64,000 nucleotides of DNA from Histoplasma ohiense (taxonomy: Eukaryota; Ascomycota; Eurotiomycetes; Onygenales; Ajellomycetaceae): the NCBI GenBank assembly GCA_017607445.1, contig JAEVHH010000002.1, positions 2,161,501 to 2,225,500 on the forward strand, given 5' to 3'. This document shows, in pieces, positions 45,674 to 57,297 of the stretch (its first letter is position 1; the number at the start of each line of letters is the position of its first letter). The translations under genes were made by a program, and so were the position numbers. The notes below the pieces were generated by a model. That model did not search any database. It was not told the origin of the DNA and saw only the letters and a program-made list of their open reading frames with translations.

Positions 45674-47715
45674 CTAGTTAGCCGCAGCCGCAGCCACAAC
45701 CGGTGTCTCCACAACGTGGCTTTGAGGCCCAAGTGTATCTGTTACAGACTTTTCCGACACTGTGGTCTGCTCCTGCGCCTTCACAGGAGAAGCATCTGTT
45801 TTCGTTGCTGTAACAGCAGTGGCTGTATTTTCGGCGTCCTTTATACGATCGTAGACGGAGCGCGCTCGGATATATGGATCAAGCTTCCAGTAGAAATCAC
45901 TCAGTCGCGAGGCGATATCTTGCCTCTGCTTTTTAATATCTTCAGCCTTATCTGCGGCGTTGGAGGAAATGTTTATCCAGTCTAGCGTCGTCTTTTGAAA
46001 CTCATCAACGATCTTAACTCGTTCATCTTTGAGTGCGGCAGCTTTAGCGGTGTCTTTCATTTGGTCATTTTCGCCAGCCTTGGGCTCTATGTACTTGTAC
46101 TCGTAGTCATCACTACCCCCAAGGCCTCGGGGAATGGCTTCCTTGGCAATAAACTTTTCTAGTTCTTGGTAGTTCGATGTGAAGTGGACTTTCGAAGCGA
46201 CTACGGGATCCAGCCAGCCCTTGATGATTGCCCAGAAGCCTGCGAAATGTGTTAGAGACAGTGCTCGAACAACGTCGAGTTGAGCGATATGAACTTACTG
46301 GAAAATATCCAGGGTGCTTTATGGACGAGAATCGCACCGAGGCTTTCAGGATAGTTGGCTTCGAAGCATTTGATGATGAATTTAACGGGTATATAGTCCT
46401 ACGAAATCGTGTAAGCTTATGTAACCGGCGATCCACGATGAAAAGGGGGAGACTCACCATATTTGCCAGTCCAAAGTCGGTCATATCGAAGACAATAACC
46501 TGGAATTTAATTAGCATCAGATGTCGATTGACGAAAGGCATGACAGTGACATCAATAACTCACAGCAGTGTCTATTCTCGAGTCCAACATCAGGCGACAG
46601 GTCTCGATTTGAAAAATTATGTTTTTCTCAATAGCAGATTGGCAATAGGCACCAATACGATGAAGCCGGACATTGGTATAGCAAATCGGTCTGCCGAGCT
46701 TATCCTTGCCACGGCAATATGCCTCGCCAATTCGAAGCATATGAAGCATATCCTCGCCCTCCTTTTTTTTGGCGGGGTCGTCACTCTTGCTGTTCTCATG
46801 GAACGCAGCCTCGCCTTTAAACACGATCTCATCGTCCACCTTCCACTCCTGGGATCTCCATCTAAGAGTAGATATCAACATCACCAGGGCTTTCTGGACA
46901 TCCCACTTCCTTGCCCGGAGGAATCGAAGCAAGAAAGCGTCCGGATTATCTTGCTTAATCGCATTCCAGAACGTCATCCGTAGCTCCTCGGGTGATTGAC
47001 TGGCTAAAGCAGTCAAGAACTCCTTGTTCAGCCCATATTTATCGTCATCGTCCGCCATCTTGAACTGGCTAGCCACAGTTTGACCACTGGTGGTCGAAAT
47101 TTCTTCCTTCTCCTCCACAGTCTCATTAGATCTACCGAAGAAGCCAAACCGTTTCTTTGTGACTGTCTTCTTCTTCGAGGTCACGGAGGAGGTGTCCGTC
47201 GTGTTCGCAGTTGTGCTTTGGGTTTTTTGGAGAGGTAATAAACTATCCGCCCACTCGACTCCGACGCTCTCAGCCTGGCTGATTTTGAATATCTTGAAAA
47301 GGACCGCCCAAAACTCCCTAAGTTTCGTTTCCTCCTGGTATGTAAGGTGACCAACGCGCCCGCTAAGCGCCGTATCTGTCGACATTTCGTCTTTTTCTGT
47401 TCCTGCTGCTTCTTCGTCCTCGAAAAGAATCCTAGAAACGTTGCTAGATTTATCCGGCGCCCAATGAATATGTCGCAACCCTAAACCGCCAAATACAATA
47501 GCAGCAGCAACAGCGAATGTCCAGAACGACGAAGCGTATCTTGTACACGAAGGATTATATCGCCCAGGGAATCTAGAACGGTTATGTTTGGTAGGGGGCG
47601 AGTCCCGTCGTGACGGCCACCCTCGAACGCCAGAATGCGCGCGTTGTTCGGTCAACCGTACAGAGGCAAAGTGAAGGGACGAGGGTGAGACGCGGCGGTG
47701 GAACGCAGCCCACAT
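45674..47715 (-). CDS. CRAL-TRIO (Sec14-like) lipid-transfer protein with mitochondrial-type N-terminus
   Basis: Minus-strand exons 46564-47715, 46458-46499, 46299-46398 and 45674-46239 give 619 aa. The N-terminus MWAAFHRRVSPSSLHFASVR is basic and amphipathic without acids (mitochondrial presequence style) and is followed at about 68-85 by a single hydrophobic segment, WTFAVAAAIVFGGLGL. After a charged linker the CRAL-TRIO-N helix region is DAFLLRFLRARKWDVQKALV. The lipid-binding lobe contains LRIGEAYCRGKDKLGRPICY, IFQIETCRLML, then VIVFDMTDFGLANM, DYIPVKFIIKCFEANYPESL and GAILVHKAPWIFS, ending GWLDPVVASKVHF. These are canonical Sec14-superfamily elements, from which phosphatidylinositol or similar transfer is inferred. 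The C-terminal tail is Ala/Thr-rich. The open frame extends upstream to 48015; 47715 was chosen because it begins a plausible presequence. Confidence 0.85.
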
Positions 47716-48165
47716 ATATATTCTAGTTGTATATAGCGGATAGCTTAGCAAGACAGTAAGTACTACGCAAAAGAGAGGCTGAGTCTTGATGTGTTTGCGA
47801 GGAACCTGCCACAGGCTCGTCCTCTGAGTGCAGTCCTTCGGTAGCTCCGGATACAAGATCCCCGCTAGAGGCTTAGCAGGATGTAGGCAGGGGTCCCCCC
47901 AGAAGAGAATGTGCTGCAGGCAATCGACAATTTCAACAGGTTGGCGGTTAATTGATAAGTTTCGTATCAACCAAGCTTGGATCGATTGGCTTGTGCTTAT
48001 GTCATACATTAGCACGCCTTTACAGGCGTAGTTTGTCTATAAAAGCGTTCAACAATCAACTTGCAGCAATCTCTATCCTAGCTCTCTCATCCCGCCTAGC
48101 CCGTGTGCGCGTATGCATCTGCACCCTAACCTCCTTCACCCGCTCGCCCATTTTACTTCCTGGTC
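47716..48165. promoter_or_regulatory. Divergent region CRAL-TRIO/DAM1
   Basis: 450 bp containing both promoters; the minus frame stays open here by chance. No motif recognised. Confidence 0.35.
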
Positions 48166-49014
48166 ATGGACTCAGGCGGGGTACACCGATCAACCTCCCG
48201 TCCGCGTCCTTCATCCCGACCTACAACCCCGCTTCGGCCTGGTTCACGGACCTCGATTCGAGATTCCTACGCTTTCGGAGGAAGTTTGAATCAGGATGGT
48301 GTCTTCCAACCAGCCGTCAACGCGCTGGAACCCCAGTTTGCGGAGTTAGCGGATTCAATGGCAGATCTCGAAGCCAATTTTATGCATCTCCAGCTAATGC
48401 ATGAGAGCTTGTCGCGGTTTAATGAGAGCTTCGCTAGCTTCTTATATGGATTAAATATGAACGCTTTTTGTGTTGACTTCCCCGAGGTATTATTCTTGCT
48501 TTTCCTTGTTCGTTATCATTTTCACTTTCTAGGTTAATTTCTCTTGTAGAGATAGACACTGACTTATGCTTTGCTTTAGGCGCCCATTCCAGATTCCTTC
48601 AAGAGAGCGAAGCAAGCAGAAGGTAATCCGGCACACACCGGACATAGTCGGAATGGACAACGAAAGCAATTTTAGCGGCGCTGATATTCTTGTGACTAGA
48701 TCCAATAACCGCGAACGAACCATTGACAACATCAGAACATGACGGTGAAACGACTTTCATGTAAGGCACACAGCCTGCTGCATGATTAACAACAATTGGC
48801 TTACCCAATTCAACTTAGGACTTCTGATACCTCCTTTGTCGATAATCCTCCTGTATCAGCCAAATCGAGCTCAAAAAGCACAGTTCCCGCTTCCTCAACT
48901 CGCGGTTCTAGACAATCCAGCCGTGCTTCAGTCGGAAGCCGCTATTCGACTCGAGGGTCCACGCGCGGTCGTACCAGCGGGCTTGCAAGACCCAGAGCTC
49001 GTGGAATTCGGTAG
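48166..49014 (+). CDS. DAM1: DASH complex subunit Dam1
   Basis: Exons 48166-48486, 48580-48622, 48736-48760 and 48819-49014 give 194 aa. The Dam1 core is nearly textbook: NALEPQFAELADSMADLEAN, FMHLQLMHESLSRFNESFAS, FLYGLNMNAFCVDFPEAPIP, with a Ser/Arg/Pro-rich N-terminus (SRPRPSSRPTTPLRPGSR). Downstream DGETTFMTSDTSFVDNPP is the conserved second motif, obtained only by including a 25-nt microexon and a split ATG codon (AT/G). The C-terminus is Ser/Arg/Gly-rich (RGSRQSSRASVGSRYSTRGS), suited to Aurora-B regulation. Dam1 is part of the DASH ring coupling kinetochores to microtubule ends. Another microtubule plus-end factor, Stu2, is in the same window but not adjacent. Confidence 0.94.
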
Positions 49015-50682
49015 CTGACCAAGGATACCTGACAATTCATTGATATACCTAAGAACTTCGCCCTTGCAACCGAATCTTGCGTTCTTCGCGCCAGCAAGCA
49101 AGCTCTAACACTCCCGATTACGAAAGCCAATAAGCGGCCTAGGCTGTCTATTTTATCGCAATCTAGTACTTGCAGATTGATTGGAGGGAAGGCTACGTCC
49201 CTGGCGTGCGTTGCCTACCAGCGGAAGAGGTTGAAAATTTACCAAGCCCAAAGGTTCACCACTGCAATATACTCACGTTAGCCACATATCTAATCCAAGC
49301 CAAAAGCTACTTGATTAGCTACTCTCCCTGTTGGAAACGCTCCTTTGGCAATTTAGGGCCAATGGGTTCATAGAATCTTGTCTATGAATAGGCCCTTCCA
49401 CCCACGAGTTCTCAGGGTGCAAGAGACGCCACCGTTGTTTCCGGTTTCCTTTTTCTAATTTTTCCATTCCATGTCCCCTAAGAGGTGGATTCGTAGGTTG
49501 GGCTATGCCTAGAAGTAGCCAGCGACGCAATTAAAATCGGGCGCTCTGCAGGTACCAAAGTTTATATTGGATGTGAGGTATTTAGCACGCGCTGATAAAT
49601 AGTATGATATCGCTGCTCAAATAGAAATAATAAAGATAGTAAAAGTCCTACATGAATTGAGGCAAAAAATTACTCTCCAAGCTGGTAAGAGACTGAAACC
49701 ATCTGATCATGATCGATTGGGCAAAGCCCGACGATTGTCCAAGGTTCCGCTCGGCAGAATACTAGTAAATATCAGTAAAGCCAGAACCACCACCACAAGT
49801 TCACCCACAACAACAACTTCTCCATTTTACGCAACAGACGATCGCTGTATATTACATCCTGCATCGTGTTATTTTATTCGTCTGGCATTTTCTTGTTGTC
49901 TTCTTCCAGCGGTTCTCTTTCCATGCCGTTACCTCTTCACGGCCACATGTGCTGAGATTGCGGTCAGAAGTCAAAAAAAAAAAAAAAAAAAAAAAAAAAA
50001 TCGGGAATTAACCCCAAAGTTACCCATAGGTACAGAAAGAGGGGTGAGCTGTCAACTCATCGATCTTTGCATTCGCCCTCGTTTGCCTGAGCTTTTGTGT
50101 TGCGATTTACGTCAAGTTTTCGACTATTATTCAGACGCCCGTTTCGTCTCGCAGGATCCATACTATTTAGTACCTCTCGGGAAGCTTGAGGGAAGCTTGA
50201 AAGCTTTTATTCTCCCAGATCGTCTATTGAACGGGTTGAGGATCTAGCTAAAATATCTATTGCTCCGCTTCGAGAGAAGCTATCTCGGACTCCGCTAGTA
50301 GCTTCACACCTCTCTTGAAAAGCTACCAGGAGAGAAGCACCTGGCTACTCGCGCTCTTCCACTTCTGGCTCAACTCTCCCTTCGCCACCAGCAGCAGCCG
50401 GCCTTCGTGACGAGCTGTCCTAAAGGAAACTTTCGTCTGGATAGGTCCAACAGTAACTAACCCAGTAGAATATCGCCGCCGCAAATCACTCCTCCTCGGG
50501 GAATTAAACAAAATTATAGTGTCACACTCCACTCGAAGGTCTTTCGACTATCCTGAGATTCCACCTGCAGGTTTCCATCAAGTGCTTCAGTGAGTGACCA
50601 CTTTGTCCACCTTGTAAAAATCCATATCGCATTTATCAATCGGTCCCGAACGATACCTGTTGGAAGGAAAGAAACTATCATC
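49015..50682. other. 1.7-kb intergenic region upstream of UBP8
   Basis: No gene could be supported. A run of about 28 A occurs at 49973-50000. Short translated stretches at 50090-50400 look protein-like but are interrupted by stops and match nothing I recognise. Confidence 0.35.
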
Positions 50683-52430
50683 ATGTCAGATGCCGAATTT
50701 GGATGTGGTATGGATTCCCAGCGATAGGTCAATCAAAAAATCGGATACTAAAACGTCATTCAGAGCATCTCAGGGACGTTCTAGAAAAAGACGAGAAAAC
50801 TGCTAGCCAGTTCCATCATGCTCTCCTCCAGGCACATCAGGGAGCGCCTCCCAAGCCTGCAGAAATAAGGTCATTGAAGCCCTTCTATCCCTGTCTAGAG
50901 TGCTCTACGGTCTGCACATTGGTGAGCCGGTATACCCATTTCCAGAACTCAGGCCACAAATTTTGTAAGGATTCATGTTGATTTTTATCTCTTCGCCAAC
51001 TTCTCAACCAATTGCTAATATTTAGCAACTAAGTCACGGATTCCCGAACCGGCACAATATTCTGCTTAGGATGCGATGATTACGTTTACGACGCGGAGCT
51101 AGAGAGCTTCCTCTTCAACCCTTCAGGTTCGTTGCCATAAAAACATTCCAAGATCAATGGGCATGCCTCTCTAACATATTTAAAATAGTGCTTAAAAAAC
51201 GTAAACTTGACTCTGGGAACGATGACGATCAAGCCTATGTTATTGCTAATGCGAACAAGAGAGTATGCGGGAAGGAAGGCGTTAGGGGTTTGTTTAACCT
51301 AGGCCAAACCTGCTATATGAATGTCATACTGCAAACATTACTTCATGACCCCCTTCTGACCACATACTTTCTCGGAAATAACCATCATACGTACGATTGT
51401 ACAATCCAGAACTGCATCAGCTGTGCTGTTTCTGAAGCCTTTGCCGAATTTAATAATGACGACAAGACGGAAGGCTTTGGCGCGCTTAATTTACTATTAG
51501 CCTCATGGAGATCTAGTCCGGTAAGTTTGCTCCCGAATGGCTTATTGCCAGATTTGAATATTTTGAAACTTACCACGTCATCGCCACCACAAATAGATGC
51601 TATCTGGTTATCAACAGCAGGATGCGCATGAATTCTATCAGTTTTTGGTAGACAAGTTACACGCAGGGGCTCATGACCACGTTGAGGACCACAACAAAAC
51701 ATGTCACTGCTTTTTCCATAACGCTTTTTACGGAAAGCTGCGAAGCAGCGTAACTTGTGACAAGTGCGGGAATGTCACACAGACGGAGGATCAGATGATA
51801 GACCTCAGTTTGGACGTTCAAGTCCAGAAAAAAAAGCGAGCGCTTGGCGGTGGTGAGTCAACCGCGACCCCGACGCTTGACGGCTGCTTGCAGAGCTTTA
51901 CCTCGCCGGAGAAGCTCATGGCGGATGCGTACAACTGTAGCGTCTGCGGAAGCACTCAGCAGAAAGCTACCAAGCAACTTCGAATCAGAAAACTGCCTGT
52001 GATATTGTGTATGCAGCTGAAGGTTAGTGTACCCCTATGCTCCTGCGTAGAACCGGCTCGCTTCAATACTATGTCTGTAGCCGCCATTCTGACGCAAAAT
52101 TTTCGACAGCGATTCGAGCATACTCTTTCCGTCTCGGAAAAAGTCGAAGGAAAAATTGACTTCCCACTCTCTATCAACATGCTCCCATATACCACCCGTG
52201 CACACTACAAGAACGAAGGGGGCCATTCAAATTTTTTGTACGATCTTTCCAGTGCTGTTGTCCACAAGGGCAAGCTCGACGCTGGACATTATTATGTTTA
52301 TTGTCGACAGGGCGAGCAGTGGTACCTGTTCAACGATGACCAAGTGACTGTAGTTAACGAGGCGGAGGTGTTAGCTGCCGACGCCTACCTTCTTTTCTAC
52401 ACCCTTCATGCTCTGTCTGGAGCTAGCTAG
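50683..52430 (+). CDS. UBP8: SAGA deubiquitinase Ubp8 (USP22 family)
   Basis: Exons 50683-50707, 50764-50964, 51034-51126, 51189-51520, 51597-52022 and 52110-52430 give 465 aa (yeast 471). The N-terminal ZnF-UBP domain has GCEHLRDVLE, YPCLECSTVC, FQNSGHKFF and DSRTGTIFCLGCDDYVYD. The peptidase C19 domain has the Cys box GLFNLGQTCYMNVILQTLLH, the Gln/Asp box GYQQQDAHEFYQFLVDKL, zinc pairs CDKCGNV and CSVCGS, and the His box KGKLDAGHYYVYCRQGEQWY. Ubp8 removes ubiquitin from histone H2B within the SAGA deubiquitination module. Acceptors AACTAAG (51033) and the TT/TC junction were chosen to give HKFFTDSRTG. The fifth intron (87 nt) has length divisible by three and no stop, so unspliced RNA would read through with 29 extra residues between LK and RFEHT. 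Confidence 0.95.
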
Positions 52431-52844
52431 CGTTATTACTCGCCATGAAGATTTGTTTTCATATTATTTTTCATATAAATATTCGTCACGTTGCTGTCTC
52501 CCTGCTCAAGTTGTTATGTTGGGTCTACCCTTGCCATTAGAAGCACGCGCCCAGGGATGCATACGCACATTGGAGACAACCTTCTGGTCTTGACATTCAC
52601 ACTCCGGTTTCCGTGGGGTTCTGGGTTGTTGTCACTTCGTGCGTCTTGCACTCCTCGCCTTCCGTTGTGCTCCGTCTAGATCTCCTTCCTTCACTCTTCT
52701 CCATGTTGGCCTCAAAGACCAAACCCATGTCGCTAATCAACTATCCTTCCACCTCTCTCTGGCTCTATTTATTTGCTCAGAAGTCCTTTATCACTGGTTG
52801 TTACTCGGTGGGTCGGTCCGGTCCACGGCCCCTCCATCCCTCTC
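52431..52844. other. Intergenic, UBP8 3' side
   Basis: 414 bp, nothing recognised. Confidence 0.35.
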
Positions 52845-53977
52845 GCATATACGCCCCTTACGTTCCGCATTTCATTGATGTGAATGCTGAGGGATACCTA
52901 TTTGTTCGAGTCGGTATTGAAGTATGGTGCTCAAGGAGAATTGAGTTTTCTCAGTAAGTCTTTGCCTGTGAAGCCACTTAACCCACATCTATTAGGTCGT
53001 ACACCCATGTTAATAATAGGAAATAGCGATATGGTCTTCTCTCTTGAGGGTACGAAGCTATTATAGCACCATGATCGTACTGCAGATGGACTACCCGAGC
53101 TGCAACCGCTACACATTGGAAGATAACGGGTCTATTATATCACAATGTTTTCCAAACCTGAGCTGATCGCGTATGATATCCGAACCGGGCGACAGCTCTG
53201 TCGGTCAACCTTGCCCGAAAAGGTTAACAATAGGAGTCGTTATCCACAGTTCCACTTTATATCCGACATGGACCACGAGTTTCTAGCCTACGTATCGCGG
53301 GACTTTTCATCTTCATCCCCATCAACCCACATCATTCTGGTCAATGGCGCTGATGGCCATATATCCCAAGAAATAGAAGCTTCGGATGTATGCTGGGCCC
53401 TGGAGTTTAAGGAACACCCCAACGTGACAGCCTTTGCGTTAGAAAAGAAAAAGAGAGACATCATTGACGCCAAGCATGATTTTGATAGTCTTTGAGAAGT
53501 ATTCACTGCAGCCAGATGGATTGTTTACGGTAACGTCGAGGGATTTAAATCTCCTGAATATCAGCGCAACACCCGACAGAACTCCCGTATTCGTGGATCC
53601 TTTCTAGGCTGCTGTCATTCGCCATAATAGATGCGACTAGCGGTTGTACTGTTCCTCGTGTCCTGGGGCCCAGAAAATTGGAAGACACTGATCTCCGCGA
53701 GATTGAAGCGACTCTCAGAGGAGAGAGAGTGGTTGGGAAGATTGACAATTGGTTCACTTTGGCTGCTCTGCCGCCCAAAACCACAACATCAAAAACTAGG
53801 CGCCCATTAAAAGTTCGAGACATAGATCCCCATTTGGCGTCCAGAGTTAGTTTTTGGGGATCACGAGGAATTCTCTTTTTTGTCAACGGTTATCATCCGC
53901 GGAATTCGGATGCCACATATGCTTTCGACTCCACGCGCAAACCGAATAATACAAGACCTGGAACGCCCGGGACATGA
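52845..53977 (+). pseudogene. Decayed protein gene of unrecognised family
   Basis: Protein-like segments occur on one strand but in shifting frames. Frame A: GAQGELSFLS, then after a plausible 43-nt intron SRTPMLIIGNSDMVFSLEG, with a TAG at 53064 and a TAA further on. The same frame resumes as SKPELIAYDIRTGRQLCRST to KKRDIIDAKHDFDS (53145-53490). A one-base shift leads to FEKYSLQPDGLFTVTSRDLN (53491-53604), ending at TAG 53605. Another shift gives SRLLSFAIIDATSGCTVPRV through 53977. At least two stops and two frameshifts argue for a pseudogene. The pieces resemble the C-terminal repeat region of fungal F-box-type proteins (YDIRTGR, LEFKEHP), but I cannot name a family with confidence. Sequencing error is a less likely alternative, given several separate lesions. 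Confidence 0.6.
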
Positions 53978-54754
53978 GAAGTGGCTGGGCGGATGACCGT
54001 TTGTTTATTTTTTCTTTCTTCTTATTTATTTATTTCATGTTATTGCCATGTTGTTTTATTTTTATATTCATTTCACCTTGAACGAACAGCAGAAACCGGG
54101 CATAAGTAAGGGGAGAAATTTTCTCTGGAGCAGGACCATAGCATAGCGAAAGAAGGGGAAAATTGCATTTGTGATTAGCTAACTAACTCTATTAACTTCA
54201 GCCCGTGATCCCAGAAAATAATATGCCCGTGAGTATGAGAGCCGCAGCTGCCCCATCATTCTAATATATGTACTGTACATTCCAAATCCAAAGCGCCGGA
54301 ACAAGCAATATTAAAAATGGAAACGCAGAGCTCAAACAGGAGCAAATACATGGCTCTCTGGATGGTATCAGCTTGGATTTTCCGCCGTCCGTTTCCCATA
54401 TCCAAGGGACCTCGGATAAGGGAATCTAAATCTAATATTAACACTCCTTGGCATCTCTCCTGCGCCGCCGGGACGAATCCAAACGGGCATATCTCTCGTT
54501 CGATTGGCTCATCGCATCTTTCCCTCATGGGGTCAAGTTTTCCATATAAATTTTATATATATATATATTCAACTTCCTCGAAAAACCATGCCCAATAGAA
54601 ATACATGGCTATGTTTTAAGCAATTCAATCAATACAGGGGATAATATTGCTCATTTCTCATCGCTTACTGTTCGCAAACAGTGAGGGAGGAACTGGTGAA
54701 GGCATCGATGACGTAAAACAAATCCTGGTCCCTTAAAAGGATAATAGCGTTAGC

Positions 54755-54791
<37 letters not shown>

Positions 54792-55015
54792 AAAACTGCG
54801 TAGCCAGGGACCCTGCAGGGAGCTTTTAATCTGCTCAAGGATGAATACACGGTTATCCCCACTAGTTATTATCCGAGGCATCGTGGAGGGGAAGAAAATG
54901 TGCAATGAATGAATGAATGGCACGGCCGAACCACGGGCGCATTTTTCAAACATAACATTGATATCCCACCCATGAAATCTACAAACCACAAATCAATCCG
55001 GCCAGCGACAAGGAC

Positions 55016-55033
55016 ATGTACTGTACAGTACAT
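55016..55033. repeat. Perfect 18-bp palindrome
   Basis: ATGTACTGTACAGTACAT equals its own reverse complement. It contains the TACTGTACA 9-mer that recurs at 54271-54279, 56319-56327 and 58272-58280. Confidence 0.7.
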
Positions 55034-57281
55034 ACATAAAGTGCACGGTTTTTCGAGCTTCAAGATCTCAACAGGGGTGCAACTTTAGCCCAGCAGGAAA
55101 CGCACCGCCGCTTCCTATCGAGACTTGCCTAACACGCCTGTTTCAGAAGAACATCCCATGCAAACAACGAGCATCCAACCGATTCCAACGGATTGATGCG
55201 TGACAACTAACTACGCACGATTACGTTTCCAGAAGTCGGGGCTGGGATGATTGTCTTGCACCGCATGCAGAGCCAAACGGAGCAAACCCAGTTCATTCCA
55301 GCCAAGGAATGGGTTGTTTGTTTAACACGGCGCGCTTTTGTTTGTTCTTGTTCTTGTTCTTGAATTCTGGTGGATTCCCCGCCAAGCTGCTCGGTTGGGA
55401 TAGAAAGGCGGGGGAGGTGAGTTTTTGCTGAGTAACCATTCATCTATGGGAGTTGCGAAGAACCACAATATTTAGCTGGCAGGAGCCTCGAGGTGTGAGG
55501 TGTGATGGGGTGATGGCCCTGATGGGTGGCTCTGATTAATTGCGTGTTCCTTGTTCTGCGTTATTGTCAGGGCTGGCGTAGGTTGTTCTTCGAGCTGCCT
55601 CACAGATTCTTCACAGCTGCCGCCTCTCCTCAGCGTATGTCCAGTCCATCAACCCCCCCCGCTTGTGGGAGCGGGATCATGATCATGATCACGACTGTCG
55701 TTCTTTTGTGATAAACTGTGGATTGGACTGCAGCTGTGCATGAGGTGCGATGGGAGCTGCTCTGGTGGCCTTGGATCCGGGTGTGGGTCCTGGTGACTCA
55801 TGCCCCGTTTTTGAGACGGAGCCGGCTGGACCGGTAAATCCTTCACCGTGTTCCCTCCGAAATCTAGGCACAGAAGATGAAAATCTCGGACGAGGAGGTC
55901 TGAACTCCTGGTATTTATTTAGTATTAGTATTAATATTACTATTATGATGCAGGATAATATATATATTATTTTCCAACAAATCTGAACACTGCGAACAGT
56001 AGGAAAAAAAAAAATGACGTGCAAGAAAAGAAGTCGGAGGGACTTCTTCTGTTCGTCGGGTGAGTCGGCCCACTGCTAGCTTGACGCTGGTGATTCCGGT
56101 TATTTTCATTTTTATATATAGATATATTTCTCACCTGCTGTTTCAATCGACTTGTCGAGTAATTTTCATAATACTGGCAGAGTTTACTCCGTAGTTCAGC
56201 CCTTCACCGGGCCCAGGCGGCTGGATCTCGGAACATATAAAAAAAAAGGAGTGGACTGTGCATAGCATTTCATGAACGGGGCAGCCCATTCCTTGCGTGC
56301 TTGGGCATTTTTACATAGTACTGTACATGTATCCGTACATGACCGTGGCTCAGGAGGGAAGCTACTAGTATAACCTCGGCCATGGATTTTCGGACAGCCG
56401 ATCGAGCTGGGACAGTGACTCAGCGAGCAGCTGGGAATATTAGAAGTACCCACAGCGTATGGAATCTCCTTAGATCTAGTTCGTCGTTCGCCGTGACAGG
56501 TGGAGGACAGCAGTGGCAGCACCGTTTTATGTCTCCGAATGGTGCGAAGCCGGGGTCTTAGCTACAACAATTTGAATCCAGGTGGAAGTAAGCATTTTCC
56601 GCACTAGAACTAGTTTGACCCTGGTACGAGGATTCATGCTCACTGCTGGGACGTTTGCTCCGCTTGAGGAGAAAACAGTCGTGTCAAATCCTGCTCTAGG
56701 ATGGTGGGAAGATCATGCTGATGGTCAGAAATGTATGACCACGGCTGACTGAGTGCAATTGTAATAAAGTTTCTTATCTATAGTATATACTGTGTATATC
56801 AAATGGTTCCGCTCGCTTGAAGGGGAGATGACGTTGTCGCTGAGTAGTAGTATCGATACAATTTTCCCTCCACGATTCATCATCAGAAGGAATACGGAGT
56901 ACCCTTTTTTCCCTCGTCTCGAAACAGGCAAACGCTCAAAGCTGTAAGCTGGGGAGCCTGTTGCAATCCCTTGTTGTTGTGCTCTCTGCCATTGCTGGGC
57001 GGAAGGACCGGATAGATAAGATGGGATACTCGCCAGGACTCGCAGGAGGAGATGACCAATGCGAAGACGGAACACGGCGGATCTGTGTCCTTGTCCTTAC
57101 CCTTGCCAGTCGATGAATGGTGCCCATTCCTGACCTCAGCGCCGTTTCTCTGCCCAGGCAGAAATGGCCCATCCCATGACACAGGAGTTATATGGATCTC
57201 ATCGTGTACTCCGTACCGCGTCTCCCTTCGATCTTGCTCGTCTTTTCTGCGCCTGTTCACCCTCGTTGAGGAACTCGTGTG

Positions 57282-57297
57282 TACGGAGTACTCCGTA
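57282..57297. repeat. Perfect 16-bp palindrome from two overlapping TACGGAGTA motifs
   Basis: TACGGAGTACTCCGTA is self-complementary. The 9-mer occurs nine times in this window, five of them between 56.1 and 57.3 kb. Confidence 0.7.

Noticed and set aside
46228..46983. 251-codon + strand open frame
   Set aside because: Antisense shadow of the CRAL-TRIO gene, whose Sec14 motifs and splice sites are on the minus strand.
51188..51631. Treating 51188-51631 as a separate gene
   Set aside because: It is UBP8 exon 4 plus intron; the Cys box continues into exon 5 after splicing.
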